Assembly: GCA_013696395.1 (NCBI GenBank)
Contig: JACCYQ010000038.1
Span: forward strand, 1 to 56,100
Length of the DNA stretch: 56,100 nucleotides
Source: Chitinophagaceae bacterium
GTDB lineage: Bacteria > Bacteroidota > Bacteroidia > Chitinophagales > Chitinophagaceae
Direction: 5' to 3'
Shown: piece by piece, positions 36,357-45,141 of the stretch
Position numbering within the stretch: the first letter of the stretch is position 1
Layout: the number at the start of each line of letters is the position of its first letter
Program-made: the position numbers and the translations under genes
Notes under the pieces: model-generated
The model's database searches: none
Told to the model about the DNA's origin: nothing
The model's input: the letters and a program-made list of their open reading frames with translations, nothing else

Positions 36357-38057
36357 ATGAATTATTCAGGGTCAAGAAGAAATTTTTTACAATTCTCTAC
36401 ACTTGCAGGCCTGGGCCTGACATTGAATCCACTTTCGTCTTTATTGGGAGAAGATGATCAAGATAAAAATCCGATAGAAGAACGGATAAAAGATTTGCCC
36501 GCAGGACAACAGCGGGTAACGATTCTGCAAACAACGGATGTTCATTGCCAGATTCATCCGCATGATGAATTATTTTGGGAGAATAATAATATGACTTTTA
36601 GAAGTACTGGGGGTTATGCACACCTCGCTACTTATTTTAAACAGGTAAAAAGTAAAAACCCAAATACATTTATTATTGATACGGGTGATATGTTCCAGGG
36701 TAGTCAGTTGAGTGTAGAAACCACCGGCAAAGCGCTTCAGCCAATTTTAAACGCGATGGGTTACAATTTATATTTACCCGGTAATTGGGAAGTAGTTTAT
36801 TATAAAGATGCCATGCAGAAATTATTGGGAGGTCTTCAGGCTCCTAAATTATGTGCAAATATGTACCATGACCTGGGTAATGGCAAAAAGGGAGAATTAA
36901 TTTTTCCCCCATATCATACATGGAGTATTGCAGGTGTTAAAATAGGATTTGTCGGTTATACCGATCCGTTAGTTCCCATTCGTCAGTCACCCGATTACAG
37001 CAAGGGTATTGTTTATACTATGCCCGAAGAGAATTTGCCACATTATGTAAATGTATTACGGGAGCAGGAGCAATGCAATATGGTCATTATTTTATCGCAC
37101 CTAGGATTGTCCCAACAGATCGCATTGGCTAATTCAAAAGAATGTGAGGGCGTTGATTATATTTTTGGTGGTGATACACATGAAAGGGTTCGTAAACCGA
37201 TTGAATGCACTTATGCAAAAGTGGTTGAACCCGGGGCATTCGGATCATTTGTAGGAAGACTTGATCTGGTGGTACAAGACAATAAAATTATTAAAGAAGA
37301 TTATGTTTTAGTAGAACTCGATATCAGGAAGTACAAGGCAGATACAGATGTGCAAAAAGTGATTAAGGAAAATGAAAAACCTTATACAAGTGAAATCAAC
37401 CAGGTAATAGGGTATAGTAAACTGCCATTATACCGGTATTTCGTTGTGGAAAATACGATTGATACCTTGATCATTGATGCATTGAAATGGAAGATCGGCA
37501 CTGATATGGTGTTGTCTAATGGATTTCGATTTTGTCCGCCACGCACAAAACGGGATGCTACTGGTAATATCCCCATTACAGAAGGCTTTTTATTTGATAT
37601 GCTTCCGGTAGATTCACAAGTACGTAAAGGTATAGTGACCGGTAAGCAGTTGATAGAATGGCTGGAAAAGGAATTAAATAATGTATTTGCAAAAGATGCA
37701 GCAAAACGATTAGGTGGTTGGGTAGTGAAATTTAAAGGAATGAAGGTAACCTTCAAAGCTTTTGAAGAAATGGGGAAAAGAATTCAGTCCATTGAAGTAA
37801 ATGATAAACCAATTGATGCTAAAAAAAATTATTCAATCTGCGCCTGCGAAAGAGAAGGCGATCCTTCCAATATGCTGTGTCGCATACCGGATGTTGCAGA
37901 CGCAAAAAATACTTCTTACAGTTTACACGATGTTATGAAAGATTATTTGAAAATAAATTCTCCTGTTTCTCCTTCACCGGAGTATAATGCCATAATCCTT
38001 GATGCCCCTCAAACGCTGCTAACACAGGTGACAGGAGTAGACTACGATTTTACTTAG
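36357..38057 (+). CDS. Tat-exported SoxB-like bifunctional metallophosphoesterase/5'-nucleotidase
   Basis: The 566-residue protein has a twin-arginine-type signal (SRRNFLQFSTLAGLGLTL, about 5-22). A metallophosphoesterase domain (about 50-320) carries QTTDVHCQ, IIDTGDMFQG, ILSHLG and GGDTHERV. The usual GNHE is replaced by GNWEVVY, the Trp-Glu form seen in SoxB (GHWEF). The 5'-nucleotidase C-terminal domain (about 345-540) follows with RYFVVENTIDTLIIDALKW. SoxB removes sulfate from the SoxYZ carrier, but no soxYZ is in this window. A periplasmic nucleotidase or related sulfur hydrolase is the careful call. Confidence 0.85.
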   Translation: MNYSGSRRNFLQFSTLAGLGLTLNPLSSLLGEDDQDKNPIEERIKDLPAGQQRVTILQTTDVHCQIHPHDELFWENNNMTFRSTGGYAHLATYFKQVKSKNPNTFIIDTGDMFQGSQLSVETTGKALQPILNAMGYNLYLPGNWEVVYYKDAMQKLLGGLQAPKLCANMYHDLGNGKKGELIFPPYHTWSIAGVKIGFVGYTDPLVPIRQSPDYSKGIVYTMPEENLPHYVNVLREQEQCNMVIILSHLGLSQQIALANSKECEGVDYIFGGDTHERVRKPIECTYAKVVEPGAFGSFVGRLDLVVQDNKIIKEDYVLVELDIRKYKADTDVQKVIKENEKPYTSEINQVIGYSKLPLYRYFVVENTIDTLIIDALKWKIGTDMVLSNGFRFCPPRTKRDATGNIPITEGFLFDMLPVDSQVRKGIVTGKQLIEWLEKELNNVFAKDAAKRLGGWVVKFKGMKVTFKAFEEMGKRIQSIEVNDKPIDAKKNYSICACEREGDPSNMLCRIPDVADAKNTSYSLHDVMKDYLKINSPVSPSPEYNAIILDAPQTLLTQVTGVDYDFT

Positions 38058-38141
38058 TAAAAAAATATATTTCTAATAGCTGGTGGTTATGATCATACCT
38101 GGCATTTTGCATTTTCGATCTTTTATTTACAATAAAATTAA

Positions 38142-38255
38142 TTGAGAAAGACATTGTTATTTCTAACATTGACCACTACGGCTATTGTAATTTATTCCTG
38201 CCAGGGGGCGCTTTGTCAACCACCAAATGGCGTTTGTTTGGTGGAAGATTTTTAG
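38142..38255 (+). CDS. Possible 37-residue lipoprotein
   Basis: A short frame from TTG encodes a hydrophobic signal-like start (RKTLLFLTLTTTAIVIYSC) with a lipobox-like IYSC. A 17-residue tail with two more Cys and the end GVCLVEDF follows. It lies 84 bp after the SoxB-like gene on the same strand. It could be a small lipoprotein or a truncated gene end. No strong RBS is visible. Confidence 0.33.
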   Translation: MRKTLLFLTLTTTAIVIYSCQGALCQPPNGVCLVEDF

Positions 38256-38284
38256 AAAAAGGTGAGAGGTAAGTAAGGTGTATC

Positions 38285-38842
38285 TTAATCTCTATAACTC
38301 CAGTTAATTTTTTTATAACGATCGTAACTTAAAACCCATCGCTTTACCGGTTGCTCAAAGTTTATGGAACCCGGAACAGTAACATATTCTTTTTCAAATT
38401 CAAATCCCAGTTTTTCTAAAGCGTAATGAGGCGCAGGATTTAATGCATATGGTTCGCAGATTAACTGCTTCAATTGTAAGTTTTTAAAAAAATAAGGAAT
38501 GGTCATTTTAAGCAGTGATAAACCCAGGCCTTTCATCCGGTTGCCTGGTTGCCATATATGTAAATGCATATTCGCTTCTAAACCAAATTGACTGGGATTA
38601 GTATTGCAATGTCCTACGGGTTTTCCATCCATTTCCCAAATGATGCAATAAGCATTTTTTTGCTCATAAGGCATTTCCATTTGGTTCAACAACATTTCTG
38701 TAATTTGTTCTTTCTTAAATAGTTTTTTTACATCTACTCCCAAGCCTTCTAAATAATCCTGATCTGAATCTAACCAGTATTGTATAATATAATCAATGTC
38801 TGCTGGTTTAATTTCTCTTACTGATAATTTATTTTCTATCAT
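38285..38842 (-). CDS. GNAT-family N-acetyltransferase
   Basis: The 185-residue GNAT protein has the acetyl-CoA-binding stretch around WQPGNRMKGLGLSLLKMTIPYFF (about 96-118). The C-terminal strand pair LICEPYALNPAPHYALEKLGFEFEKEY resembles siderophore-biosynthesis-type acetyltransferases. It is cytoplasmic with no signal. It lies 75 bp downstream of the AraC-type regulator on the same strand and may be co-transcribed with it. The substrate is unknown. Confidence 0.8.
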   Translation of the reverse strand: MIENKLSVREIKPADIDYIIQYWLDSDQDYLEGLGVDVKKLFKKEQITEMLLNQMEMPYEQKNAYCIIWEMDGKPVGHCNTNPSQFGLEANMHLHIWQPGNRMKGLGLSLLKMTIPYFFKNLQLKQLICEPYALNPAPHYALEKLGFEFEKEYVTVPGSINFEQPVKRWVLSYDRYKKINWSYRD

Positions 38843-38917
38843 AACTATTTACTTGAATATGTTTAAAAGAAATTAATGCAGATGTACTTTCCTTTCATTT
38901 TCAAATTTTCAAATGGA

Positions 38918-39907
38918 CTAATTCTCAAATTGACTTACGTTTTCTTTATTGTATTTGGTCCTGTATTGTATGGGTGATAATCCTGTAATTTTTTTAAATG
39001 TTGTACGAAAAGCTTTGGTATCAGTATATCCAACTTTATACATTACTTCGTTTACATTTTCTCTCGATGTTTCCAGGCTTCTTTTAGCGGCTTCTATTTT
39101 TACTCTTTGTATATATTCAATAACACTGTTTGAAGTTGATTTACGAAAACGTCTTTCGAAATTTCTCCGCCCCATACAAAGCATGATCGCTAACTGATCA
39201 ACGGTAATTTTTTCCTGGTAATTAGTTTCAATATAATCCTGTGCTTTAATGATCTCCTGATCTTCGTGTTCCTTCTGTCCATTAAACATCATAAAGGGAG
39301 ATTGACTGCCACGGTCTATTTCAATTTCAAAAATTTTTGCGGTTAATATGGCCATTTCCCTGCCTGCAAATTTTTCCACCAGATATAGGATCAGGTTCAA
39401 TGAAGAGTAAGCTCCTCCACTGGAATAAATTCCGTCTTCATCAGTAATAATCTTATACGGAACAAGCTTTACCTTCGGAAACATACTGCGAAATTCGTTG
39501 ACTGCCAACCAATGCGTGGTACAACTTCTGCCATCCAGTAAACCTGTAGAGGCTAATATAAAAGCACCAATGCAAAGAGAAACAAGACCCGCTCCATATT
39601 TATATTGTTTAATGATCCACGGAATAAAATCTTTATTCATCTCCAGTACTTTTTTAACGTCACCATGTACAGCAGGAATAATCACTAGGTCCGCTCTCAA
39701 AGCATTATCCAAACCCATATCCGGATGTATAGTGAATGCATGCGTGGTATTAGGTTCGCGGGTAAGACCTACCAGGTAAACTTTAAATAAAGGAGGTTTT
39801 CCGGCACGTTCAAGTGCTTCATTTACTTTGGTAAACATTTTAAAGGTGGCTTCAATATTACTCAGGCTGGTATCACCCTGGGGAATCAGTAAGGCTATAT
39901 TTTTCAT
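38918..39907 (-). CDS. AraC-family regulator with N-terminal DJ-1/PfpI domain
   Basis: The 329-residue regulator has a DJ-1/PfpI-like domain at about 1-190, with Cys 112 at the nucleophile elbow (SLCIGAFILASTGLLDG) and CTTHW near 129-133. A C-terminal AraC HTH follows at about 215-318 (KITVDQLAIMLCMGRRNFER, VGYTDTKAFRTTFKKITGLSP). This is the GlxA/FtrA type. It is divergent from the five-gene run starting at 40117, with 209 bp between, so it may control that run. The effector is unknown. Confidence 0.9.
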   Translation of the reverse strand: MKNIALLIPQGDTSLSNIEATFKMFTKVNEALERAGKPPLFKVYLVGLTREPNTTHAFTIHPDMGLDNALRADLVIIPAVHGDVKKVLEMNKDFIPWIIKQYKYGAGLVSLCIGAFILASTGLLDGRSCTTHWLAVNEFRSMFPKVKLVPYKIITDEDGIYSSGGAYSSLNLILYLVEKFAGREMAILTAKIFEIEIDRGSQSPFMMFNGQKEHEDQEIIKAQDYIETNYQEKITVDQLAIMLCMGRRNFERRFRKSTSNSVIEYIQRVKIEAAKRSLETSRENVNEVMYKVGYTDTKAFRTTFKKITGLSPIQYRTKYNKENVSQFEN

Positions 39908-40116
39908 TGGTAAGTTTCTTTATGGATAGTTTAAATTATAAATGATGAGTTAATTCTGAAATAGAATTTTCCAAATTTACGGAAGCTTGTTGTCGCAATC
40001 AACCCCTTTAAATGCCGGATTTATACCATTTATTTTAATAACCAGGCTGTAGCTTTGTATTGTACAAGCGGGAGATTATGGTTCCTGTTCCCACAAGTTA
40101 CCATTAAACAAATTTT

Positions 40117-40491
40117 ATGGACATTGATACAATATTAAAAAATAAGAAATTGATTGAAGATTTTGACAAAGCATTTGCTGCAGTTGATCTTGAGTTTATC
40201 TTGTCAAGTATGACTGATGATGTAAAATGGAATATGATGGGATCGAAAGTAATGACGGGAAAAGCTGATGTAAAAAGAATGATGGATGATGTAGCTTCAA
40301 CACCCCCTGAAATTATTCCGACTAATATGGTAGCTGAAGGGGACCGGGTAATTACAGAAGGCGTCATAAAATCGGTTCGTAAAAATGGTACACCATTCAA
40401 AGCATATTACAGCGACAGCTACCTGATTGTAAATGGAAAAATAAAAGAAATGAATTCATATGTCATTGAAATCAAGGAGTTGCCATTATAA
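40117..40491 (+). CDS. NTF2-like / SnoaL-like domain protein
   Basis: The 124-residue protein has the alpha+beta-barrel pattern of the NTF2-like/ketosteroid-isomerase superfamily: FDKAFAAVDLEFILSSMTDDVKWNMMG, then MVAEGDRVITEGVIKSVRKNGTPF and YYSDSYLIVNGKIKEMNSYV. Members are diverse and many bind small ligands. It is the first of five small same-strand genes and starts 27 bp before the SRPBCC gene's ATG. The function is unknown. Confidence 0.85.
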   Translation: MDIDTILKNKKLIEDFDKAFAAVDLEFILSSMTDDVKWNMMGSKVMTGKADVKRMMDDVASTPPEIIPTNMVAEGDRVITEGVIKSVRKNGTPFKAYYSDSYLIVNGKIKEMNSYVIEIKELPL

Positions 40492-40518
40492 ATATTTATC
40501 AAACTAAATTTAACCGGT

Positions 40519-40965
40519 ATGGAAAAGGTAATTATAAAAAAGTCAATAGACATAAAAGCTTCCAAAGAAAAAGTTTGGGATGTATTAACCAAAGATGAAA
40601 TGACCAAGTCATGGTATACCGCGTTTAATCCCGGGACTTATGCAGAAACCGATTGGAAGCAGGGTAGTGAAGTTATTTTTAAAGATGGCACTGAAAATGG
40701 TATGATAGGAAAGATCGTTGCCAGTGTGCCGGGTCAGATCATTTCAACAGAATTTACAGGGACCCTGGTAAATGGGGTAGAAGATTATGAAAGCGAAGCT
40801 GCCCGGAATATTAAAGGGTTTAAAGAAACATACTATATTTCCAGTGAAGGAAATAAGTCGAAACTTTCTATTGAACAGGAAACCTCTGACGAATATGGTG
40901 ATATGATGCAAACCATGTGGGATAAAGCATTGCCATTGATTAAGCAATTGGCGGAATCACATTAA
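40519..40965 (+). CDS. SRPBCC (AHSA1/START-like) domain protein
   Basis: The 148-residue protein is a small helix-grip domain: KKSIDIKASKEKVWDVLTKDEM at the start, W near the pocket (YAETDWKQGSEVIFKDG), and the long C-terminal helix (MMQTMWDKALPLIKQLAES). The family holds hydrophobic ligands or helps Hsp90-like proteins. Its closeness to the VOC and DHFR-like genes in one run suggests a shared stress or detoxification role, which is inference. Confidence 0.88.
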   Translation: MEKVIIKKSIDIKASKEKVWDVLTKDEMTKSWYTAFNPGTYAETDWKQGSEVIFKDGTENGMIGKIVASVPGQIISTEFTGTLVNGVEDYESEAARNIKGFKETYYISSEGNKSKLSIEQETSDEYGDMMQTMWDKALPLIKQLAESH

Positions 40966-41020
40966 TCATTCAACAAACTTATTGGTTCAAATTTTTCTTT
41001 GGATATCAAAATCATCAATC

Positions 41021-41449
41021 ATGCTAAAGTTTAATCCTTATTTGAATTTTGATGGAAATGCTGAAGAAGCATTTAATTTTTACAAATCTGTAATTGGAGG
41101 GGAGTTCTCAATTGTTCAGAAGTTTAAAGATATGCCCGGAGCTGAAAAAATGTCTGCTGAAGATGCCAATAAGATCATGCACATATCTTTACCACTCAGT
41201 GATGGATATACTCTGATGGCTTCTGATACTCTCGAAGCATGGGGTCAAAAATTAAAGGTTGGCAACAATGTGTACATTAATCTGTCGCCCGATAGTGAAG
41301 AAGAAGCCGACCGTTTATTCAATGGGCTTTCTGCAGGTGGTAAAGTTGAGATGGCCATGGAGAAGACTTTCTGGGGTGCTTATTTTGGGTCATTTGCAGA
41401 TAAATATGGAGTTCAGTGGATGATCAATTATGAATACGAAAAGAAATAA
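41021..41449 (+). CDS. VOC (glyoxalase/PhnB-like) family protein
   Basis: The 142-residue protein begins MLKFNPYLNFDGNAEEAFNF, the usual start of PhnB-like VOC proteins. It carries IMHISLPLSDGYTLMASD and ends with FADKYGVQWMINYE. ATG 41021 is chosen; an earlier in-frame start (40982) would add unrelated residues. It lies between the SRPBCC gene and the DHFR-like gene on the same strand, 8 bp before the latter. The metal-binding residues cannot be fully assigned from sequence alone. Confidence 0.88.
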   Translation: MLKFNPYLNFDGNAEEAFNFYKSVIGGEFSIVQKFKDMPGAEKMSAEDANKIMHISLPLSDGYTLMASDTLEAWGQKLKVGNNVYINLSPDSEEEADRLFNGLSAGGKVEMAMEKTFWGAYFGSFADKYGVQWMINYEYEKK

Positions 41450-41457
41450 TAACCAGG

Positions 41458-42012
41458 ATGAGGAAATTAATATTATCCATGATGGTTTCCCTGGATGGGT
41501 ATATCGAGGATTCGGAAAAAAATATTGAATGGCATCGATGGAATACAGAGATGGATCAATATATGGGTGATTTTTTCAAGACGGTTGATACAATAATCAT
41601 GGGTAGGAAAACTTATGAGTTGATGGTAAGTTATTGGCCGGATATTACCACCGAGGATCCGGTCATCACAGATAATATGAATAATTTACCCAAACTCATA
41701 TTTTCAAAAACAATGACAACCACCAGTTGGAATAATTGCAGGTTGATGCATGAAATTAATATCGATGAATTCAATGCATTAAAAATGCAACCGGGAAAAG
41801 ATATGGTCATCTTTGGTGGAGCAAATCTGGCATCCGCATTTACCAAAAAAGGTTTGATAGATGAATTCAGGTTATTGGTTAATCCAGTTATACTCGGCGG
41901 GGGAACACATTTATTTAATATCAAGGACCAAAAGTTTGAATTATTTTTGATGGAAAGCAAAGCGTTTAATTGCGGTAATGTTTTGCTTCACTATCAATCC
42001 GGGCACCAATAA
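41458..42012 (+). CDS. Dihydrofolate reductase-like (RibD C-terminal) family protein
   Basis: The 184-residue protein has the family start RKLILSMMVSLDGYIEDSEKN, the middle motif TIIMGRKTYELMVSYWPD and the late motif IFGGANLASAFTKKGLIDEF, followed by NPVILGGGTHLF. The fold binds NADPH. These stand-alone proteins are not true folate reductases; substrates are unknown. It follows the VOC gene by 8 bp and precedes a 69-codon gene by 11 bp, so a five-gene operon is likely. Confidence 0.9.
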   Translation: MRKLILSMMVSLDGYIEDSEKNIEWHRWNTEMDQYMGDFFKTVDTIIMGRKTYELMVSYWPDITTEDPVITDNMNNLPKLIFSKTMTTTSWNNCRLMHEINIDEFNALKMQPGKDMVIFGGANLASAFTKKGLIDEFRLLVNPVILGGGTHLFNIKDQKFELFLMESKAFNCGNVLLHYQSGHQ

Positions 42013-42023
42013 AATTCTTTAAA

Positions 42024-42233
42024 ATGGTTGAAGTATTTAAAACGAATGTGAACGATGCAGAACTTGCCCAACAGCTTATTCATAAGTTGCTGAATTATTT
42101 TTCATTTTTCAGGGTAAACTTTGACCTTGATGATTGTGACAAAATTCTCAGGGTAGAAGGGGAGACCATCCTGCCCGAAAAAGTGATTGAATTGGTTTTA
42201 GATCATGGCTGTTTTTGCCAGGTGCTGGATTAA
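42024..42233 (+). CDS. Small protein of unknown function (69 residues)
   Basis: This short frame has a clear protein character (KTNVNDAELAQQLIHKLLNY, then RVEGETILPEKVIELVLDHG, ending CFCQVLD). The alternation of helix and strand resembles a ferredoxin-like HMA-type fold, though the metal CxxC is absent. It is the last gene of the five-gene run at 40.1-42.2 kb. It may be a ligand or partner protein. Confidence 0.65.
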   Translation: MVEVFKTNVNDAELAQQLIHKLLNYFSFFRVNFDLDDCDKILRVEGETILPEKVIELVLDHGCFCQVLD

Positions 42234-42282
42234 CAATTCAAATTTTATTACCATTTACATATTATAGAGTTGTTAGCCTTGT

Positions 42283-43611
42283 TTATATTTTGGGAAGCTT
42301 CCACCCATTATGGTATTCCGGCACTAATAATTTATTAGCAGCATTAGTATTAAATTTATTTTCTTTTTCATTCCATATTATTTTTTCATTGCTGCGGTGT
42401 GCAACATTTCCCATATGTGCATGGATAGCCACTTTAACGCCAGCTTCAATAGGACAATTCAGCAATTCTTTATTATTTAATTTTAATGCTTCAACAAAAT
42501 TCGTTGTGTGCATATCCATTCCATTATCTGTGGCTTTTTGCCAGGCAACCGCTTCCATTTTATCCTTTCCCTGTTGTTTATCTGGTCTTATTTCCCACCC
42601 ACTGCGATTTAGTATTAAGGTGCCATTCTCACCCGAAAATGAAATGCCATGTTGTAAACCCCATGGGCCAGAACCCATACCCATATTATGTTCCCAGGTC
42701 ATCTGGAAATCTCCGTAATCGTAAACGGCAGTTTGCAAATCAGGCGTTAACCGCGCATCATCCGGAAAAATATATTTACCACCAGAAGAAACCACTGATT
42801 TCGGATCGCCGGCTTTCATACCCAATAAAACCATATCAATTAAATGAACGCCCCAATCAGTCATCAATCCACCTGCATAATCCCAAAACCATCTGAATTC
42901 GTAATGAAAACGGTTTTTATTGAAAGGCCTGTTTTCGGCAGGTCCCAACCACATTTTGTAATCTACACCAGCTGGCACAGCTTCATTAGGCAATACTGGT
43001 AAAGCGGTTGTGCCTCCCCGGTACATCCACGCCCTGGTGGAATGTATTTTTCCTAACTGGCCCGAATGAACGATTTCTATAGCTTTCTTAAAATGTTGCT
43101 GGCTTCGCTGCCATTGATTTACCTGTATAAAACTGTTATACTTATTGGCAGCCGCCAGCATAATCTGTGCTTCAATAACTGAATTTGAGACTGGTTTCTC
43201 CATGTATATCGCTTTGCCAGCCGCACAGGTATCAACCAGTTGAAGGCAATGCCAATGATCAGGTGTAGCAATAATGACCACATCAACATCTTTACTATCC
43301 AGTAACTTTCGATAATCTTTATAAATTGTTGGATGATTATTGATTTTTTCAAGATCTTTTTTCCGATTGTTCAATACAGTATCATCTACATCACATAATG
43401 CAGAGCATTGTATTTCCGGTATGCGCAGCATAGATGTTAGATTGCTCCATCCCTGTCCACGGCAACCGATTACACCTACATTTATTTTTTCTAATGCAGA
43501 TTTATTTTTCCGGAATGCAGTCAAAATATCTAAAGGTACAGCTGCGGTGATTCCTGTACCTATTGATAAAACGGATATATTTTGTAAAAAGGATCTTCGG
43601 TCAATTGACAT
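42283..43611 (-). CDS. Tat-exported Gfo/Idh/MocA-family oxidoreductase
   Basis: The 442-residue protein has a Tat-type signal (DRRSFLQNISVLSIG, about 4-18). A Rossmann NAD(P) domain follows (VGVIGCRGQGWSN, DVVIIATPDHWHCLQL, YMEKPVSN), then the C-terminal sugar domain with WFWDYAGGLMTDWGVHLIDM. EKPVSN carries the conserved catalytic Lys of the family. It is divergent from the DUF1080 gene, with 140 bp between. With the second oxidoreductase at 45142 it could oxidise glycosides at C3, as known for this family in Bacteroidota. Confidence 0.9.
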   Translation of the reverse strand: MSIDRRSFLQNISVLSIGTGITAAVPLDILTAFRKNKSALEKINVGVIGCRGQGWSNLTSMLRIPEIQCSALCDVDDTVLNNRKKDLEKINNHPTIYKDYRKLLDSKDVDVVIIATPDHWHCLQLVDTCAAGKAIYMEKPVSNSVIEAQIMLAAANKYNSFIQVNQWQRSQQHFKKAIEIVHSGQLGKIHSTRAWMYRGGTTALPVLPNEAVPAGVDYKMWLGPAENRPFNKNRFHYEFRWFWDYAGGLMTDWGVHLIDMVLLGMKAGDPKSVVSSGGKYIFPDDARLTPDLQTAVYDYGDFQMTWEHNMGMGSGPWGLQHGISFSGENGTLILNRSGWEIRPDKQQGKDKMEAVAWQKATDNGMDMHTTNFVEALKLNNKELLNCPIEAGVKVAIHAHMGNVAHRSNEKIIWNEKENKFNTNAANKLLVPEYHNGWKLPKI

Positions 43612-43751
43612 ACTCGATAATTAAGATTGAATAAAAATAAGAGAATTAAAGGTATTCACTGAAACAACACGATTGTACTGGGATAATTATTAACTTAATG
43701 TTTTAATTCGATATACTTTCTTTAATTATTACGTTTTTAAAAGGCCACCAT

Positions 43752-45104
43752 ATGAAAAATAATATTTTTCTTGTATTGCTTCTTTTTGCTTACCAATTAT
43801 CATTTGGCCAATCCGCAGAATGGCAACCTTTGTTTAATGAAAAAAACCTGGATGGCTGGAAATTATTGAACGGAAAAGCAAAGTATACAGTGGAGAATGG
43901 TGAAATAGTTGGAACCACTGTCTTTAATGAACCCAATAGCTTTCTTGCCACAGAAAAAAAATACGGCGATTTTATTTTAGAACTTGAATTTAAATTGGAC
44001 AGCCTGATGAATTCAGGTATTCAGTTTCGTAGTGAAAGTAAGCCGGATTACAGGGAAGGCAGGGTGCATGGTTACCAGTTTGAATTGGACGCCACTACCC
44101 GAGGTTGGACGGGTGGTATTTATGATGAATCCAGGAGAGATTGGTTATACCCGCTGGATCTGAATCCGTCAGCAAAAAAAGCTTATAAGTTTGGTCAATG
44201 GAATAAGGCCAGAATTGAATGTATTGGTAATAATATCAGGACATGGGTGAATGGTATTCCGGCATCTTTTGTAATTGATGATATGACCCCGGAAGGTTTT
44301 ATCGCTTTACAGGTTCATTCAATCGGTAAAAAAGAGCAGGAAGGTATGCAGGTTCGCTGGCGCAATCTGAGAATAAAAACGACTGACCTGAAAGCTGAAA
44401 AGTTTACCGATCAATTTGTCGTTAACCTGGTCCCGAATAATTTGTCAGATGCGGAAAAAAATAATGGTGTTCAATTGTTATGGGATGCAAAGACAACCAA
44501 CGGTTGGCGTCGTGCATATAAAGATCATTTTCCACCAAAAGGCTGGCAGATAAAAGATGGAGAACTGAGTGTACTGCCTTCAGGAGGTGCAGAATCTGCA
44601 AATGGTGGCGATATTGTGACCAACAAAGAATATGGTTCATTTATTTTCCAGTTTGATTTTAAATTATCACCAGGAGCAAACAGCGGCGTTAAATATTTTG
44701 TAACAGAGAAAGAAAATAATACCGGATCCGCTATTGGATTAGAATACCAGATCCTGGATGATGCGAAACATCCGGATGCTAAACAAGGTGTAGTAGGCAA
44801 TCGTACACTCGCTTCACTTTATGACCTTATTCCTTCGCTGCCTGAAACCAGAGCAAGGAGACCGATTGGCGAATGGAACAGGGGAATGATCATCGTACAT
44901 CCTGATAACCGGATTGAACATTGGTTAAATGGTTGGAAAGTTTTGGAATACCAACGCGGTGTTCCCTATTTCAAAGCATTGGTTGCAAGAAGTAAGTATG
45001 CCGAATGGCCAGACTTTGGAATGGCTTCCAAAGGTCATATTCTTTTGCAGGACCATGGTGATAAGGTTTCATTCCGCAGTTTGAAAATCCAGGAATTGAA
45101 ATAA
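43752..45104 (+). CDS. Secreted protein with two DUF1080 (3-keto-disaccharide hydrolase) domains
   Basis: The 450-residue protein has a signal peptide (about 1-19, ending SFGQ). Two lectin-like DUF1080 domains follow, at about 22-215 and 235-449. Both carry family phrases: [20 protein letters not shown] and [21 protein letters not shown] in the first; [24 protein letters not shown] and [20 protein letters not shown] in the second. DUF1080 enzymes act on 3-keto-glycosides. The gene lies between two oxidoreductase genes, which supports that role. One domain could be structural only. Confidence 0.9.
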   Translation: MKNNIFLVLLLFAYQLSFGQSAEWQPLFNEKNLDGWKLLNGKAKYTVENGEIVGTTVFNEPNSFLATEKKYGDFILELEFKLDSLMNSGIQFRSESKPDYREGRVHGYQFELDATTRGWTGGIYDESRRDWLYPLDLNPSAKKAYKFGQWNKARIECIGNNIRTWVNGIPASFVIDDMTPEGFIALQVHSIGKKEQEGMQVRWRNLRIKTTDLKAEKFTDQFVVNLVPNNLSDAEKNNGVQLLWDAKTTNGWRRAYKDHFPPKGWQIKDGELSVLPSGGAESANGGDIVTNKEYGSFIFQFDFKLSPGANSGVKYFVTEKENNTGSAIGLEYQILDDAKHPDAKQGVVGNRTLASLYDLIPSLPETRARRPIGEWNRGMIIVHPDNRIEHWLNGWKVLEYQRGVPYFKALVARSKYAEWPDFGMASKGHILLQDHGDKVSFRSLKIQELK

Positions 45105-45141
45105 AATTTAAAAAAATTAATTCCATCATAAAATATTTATT

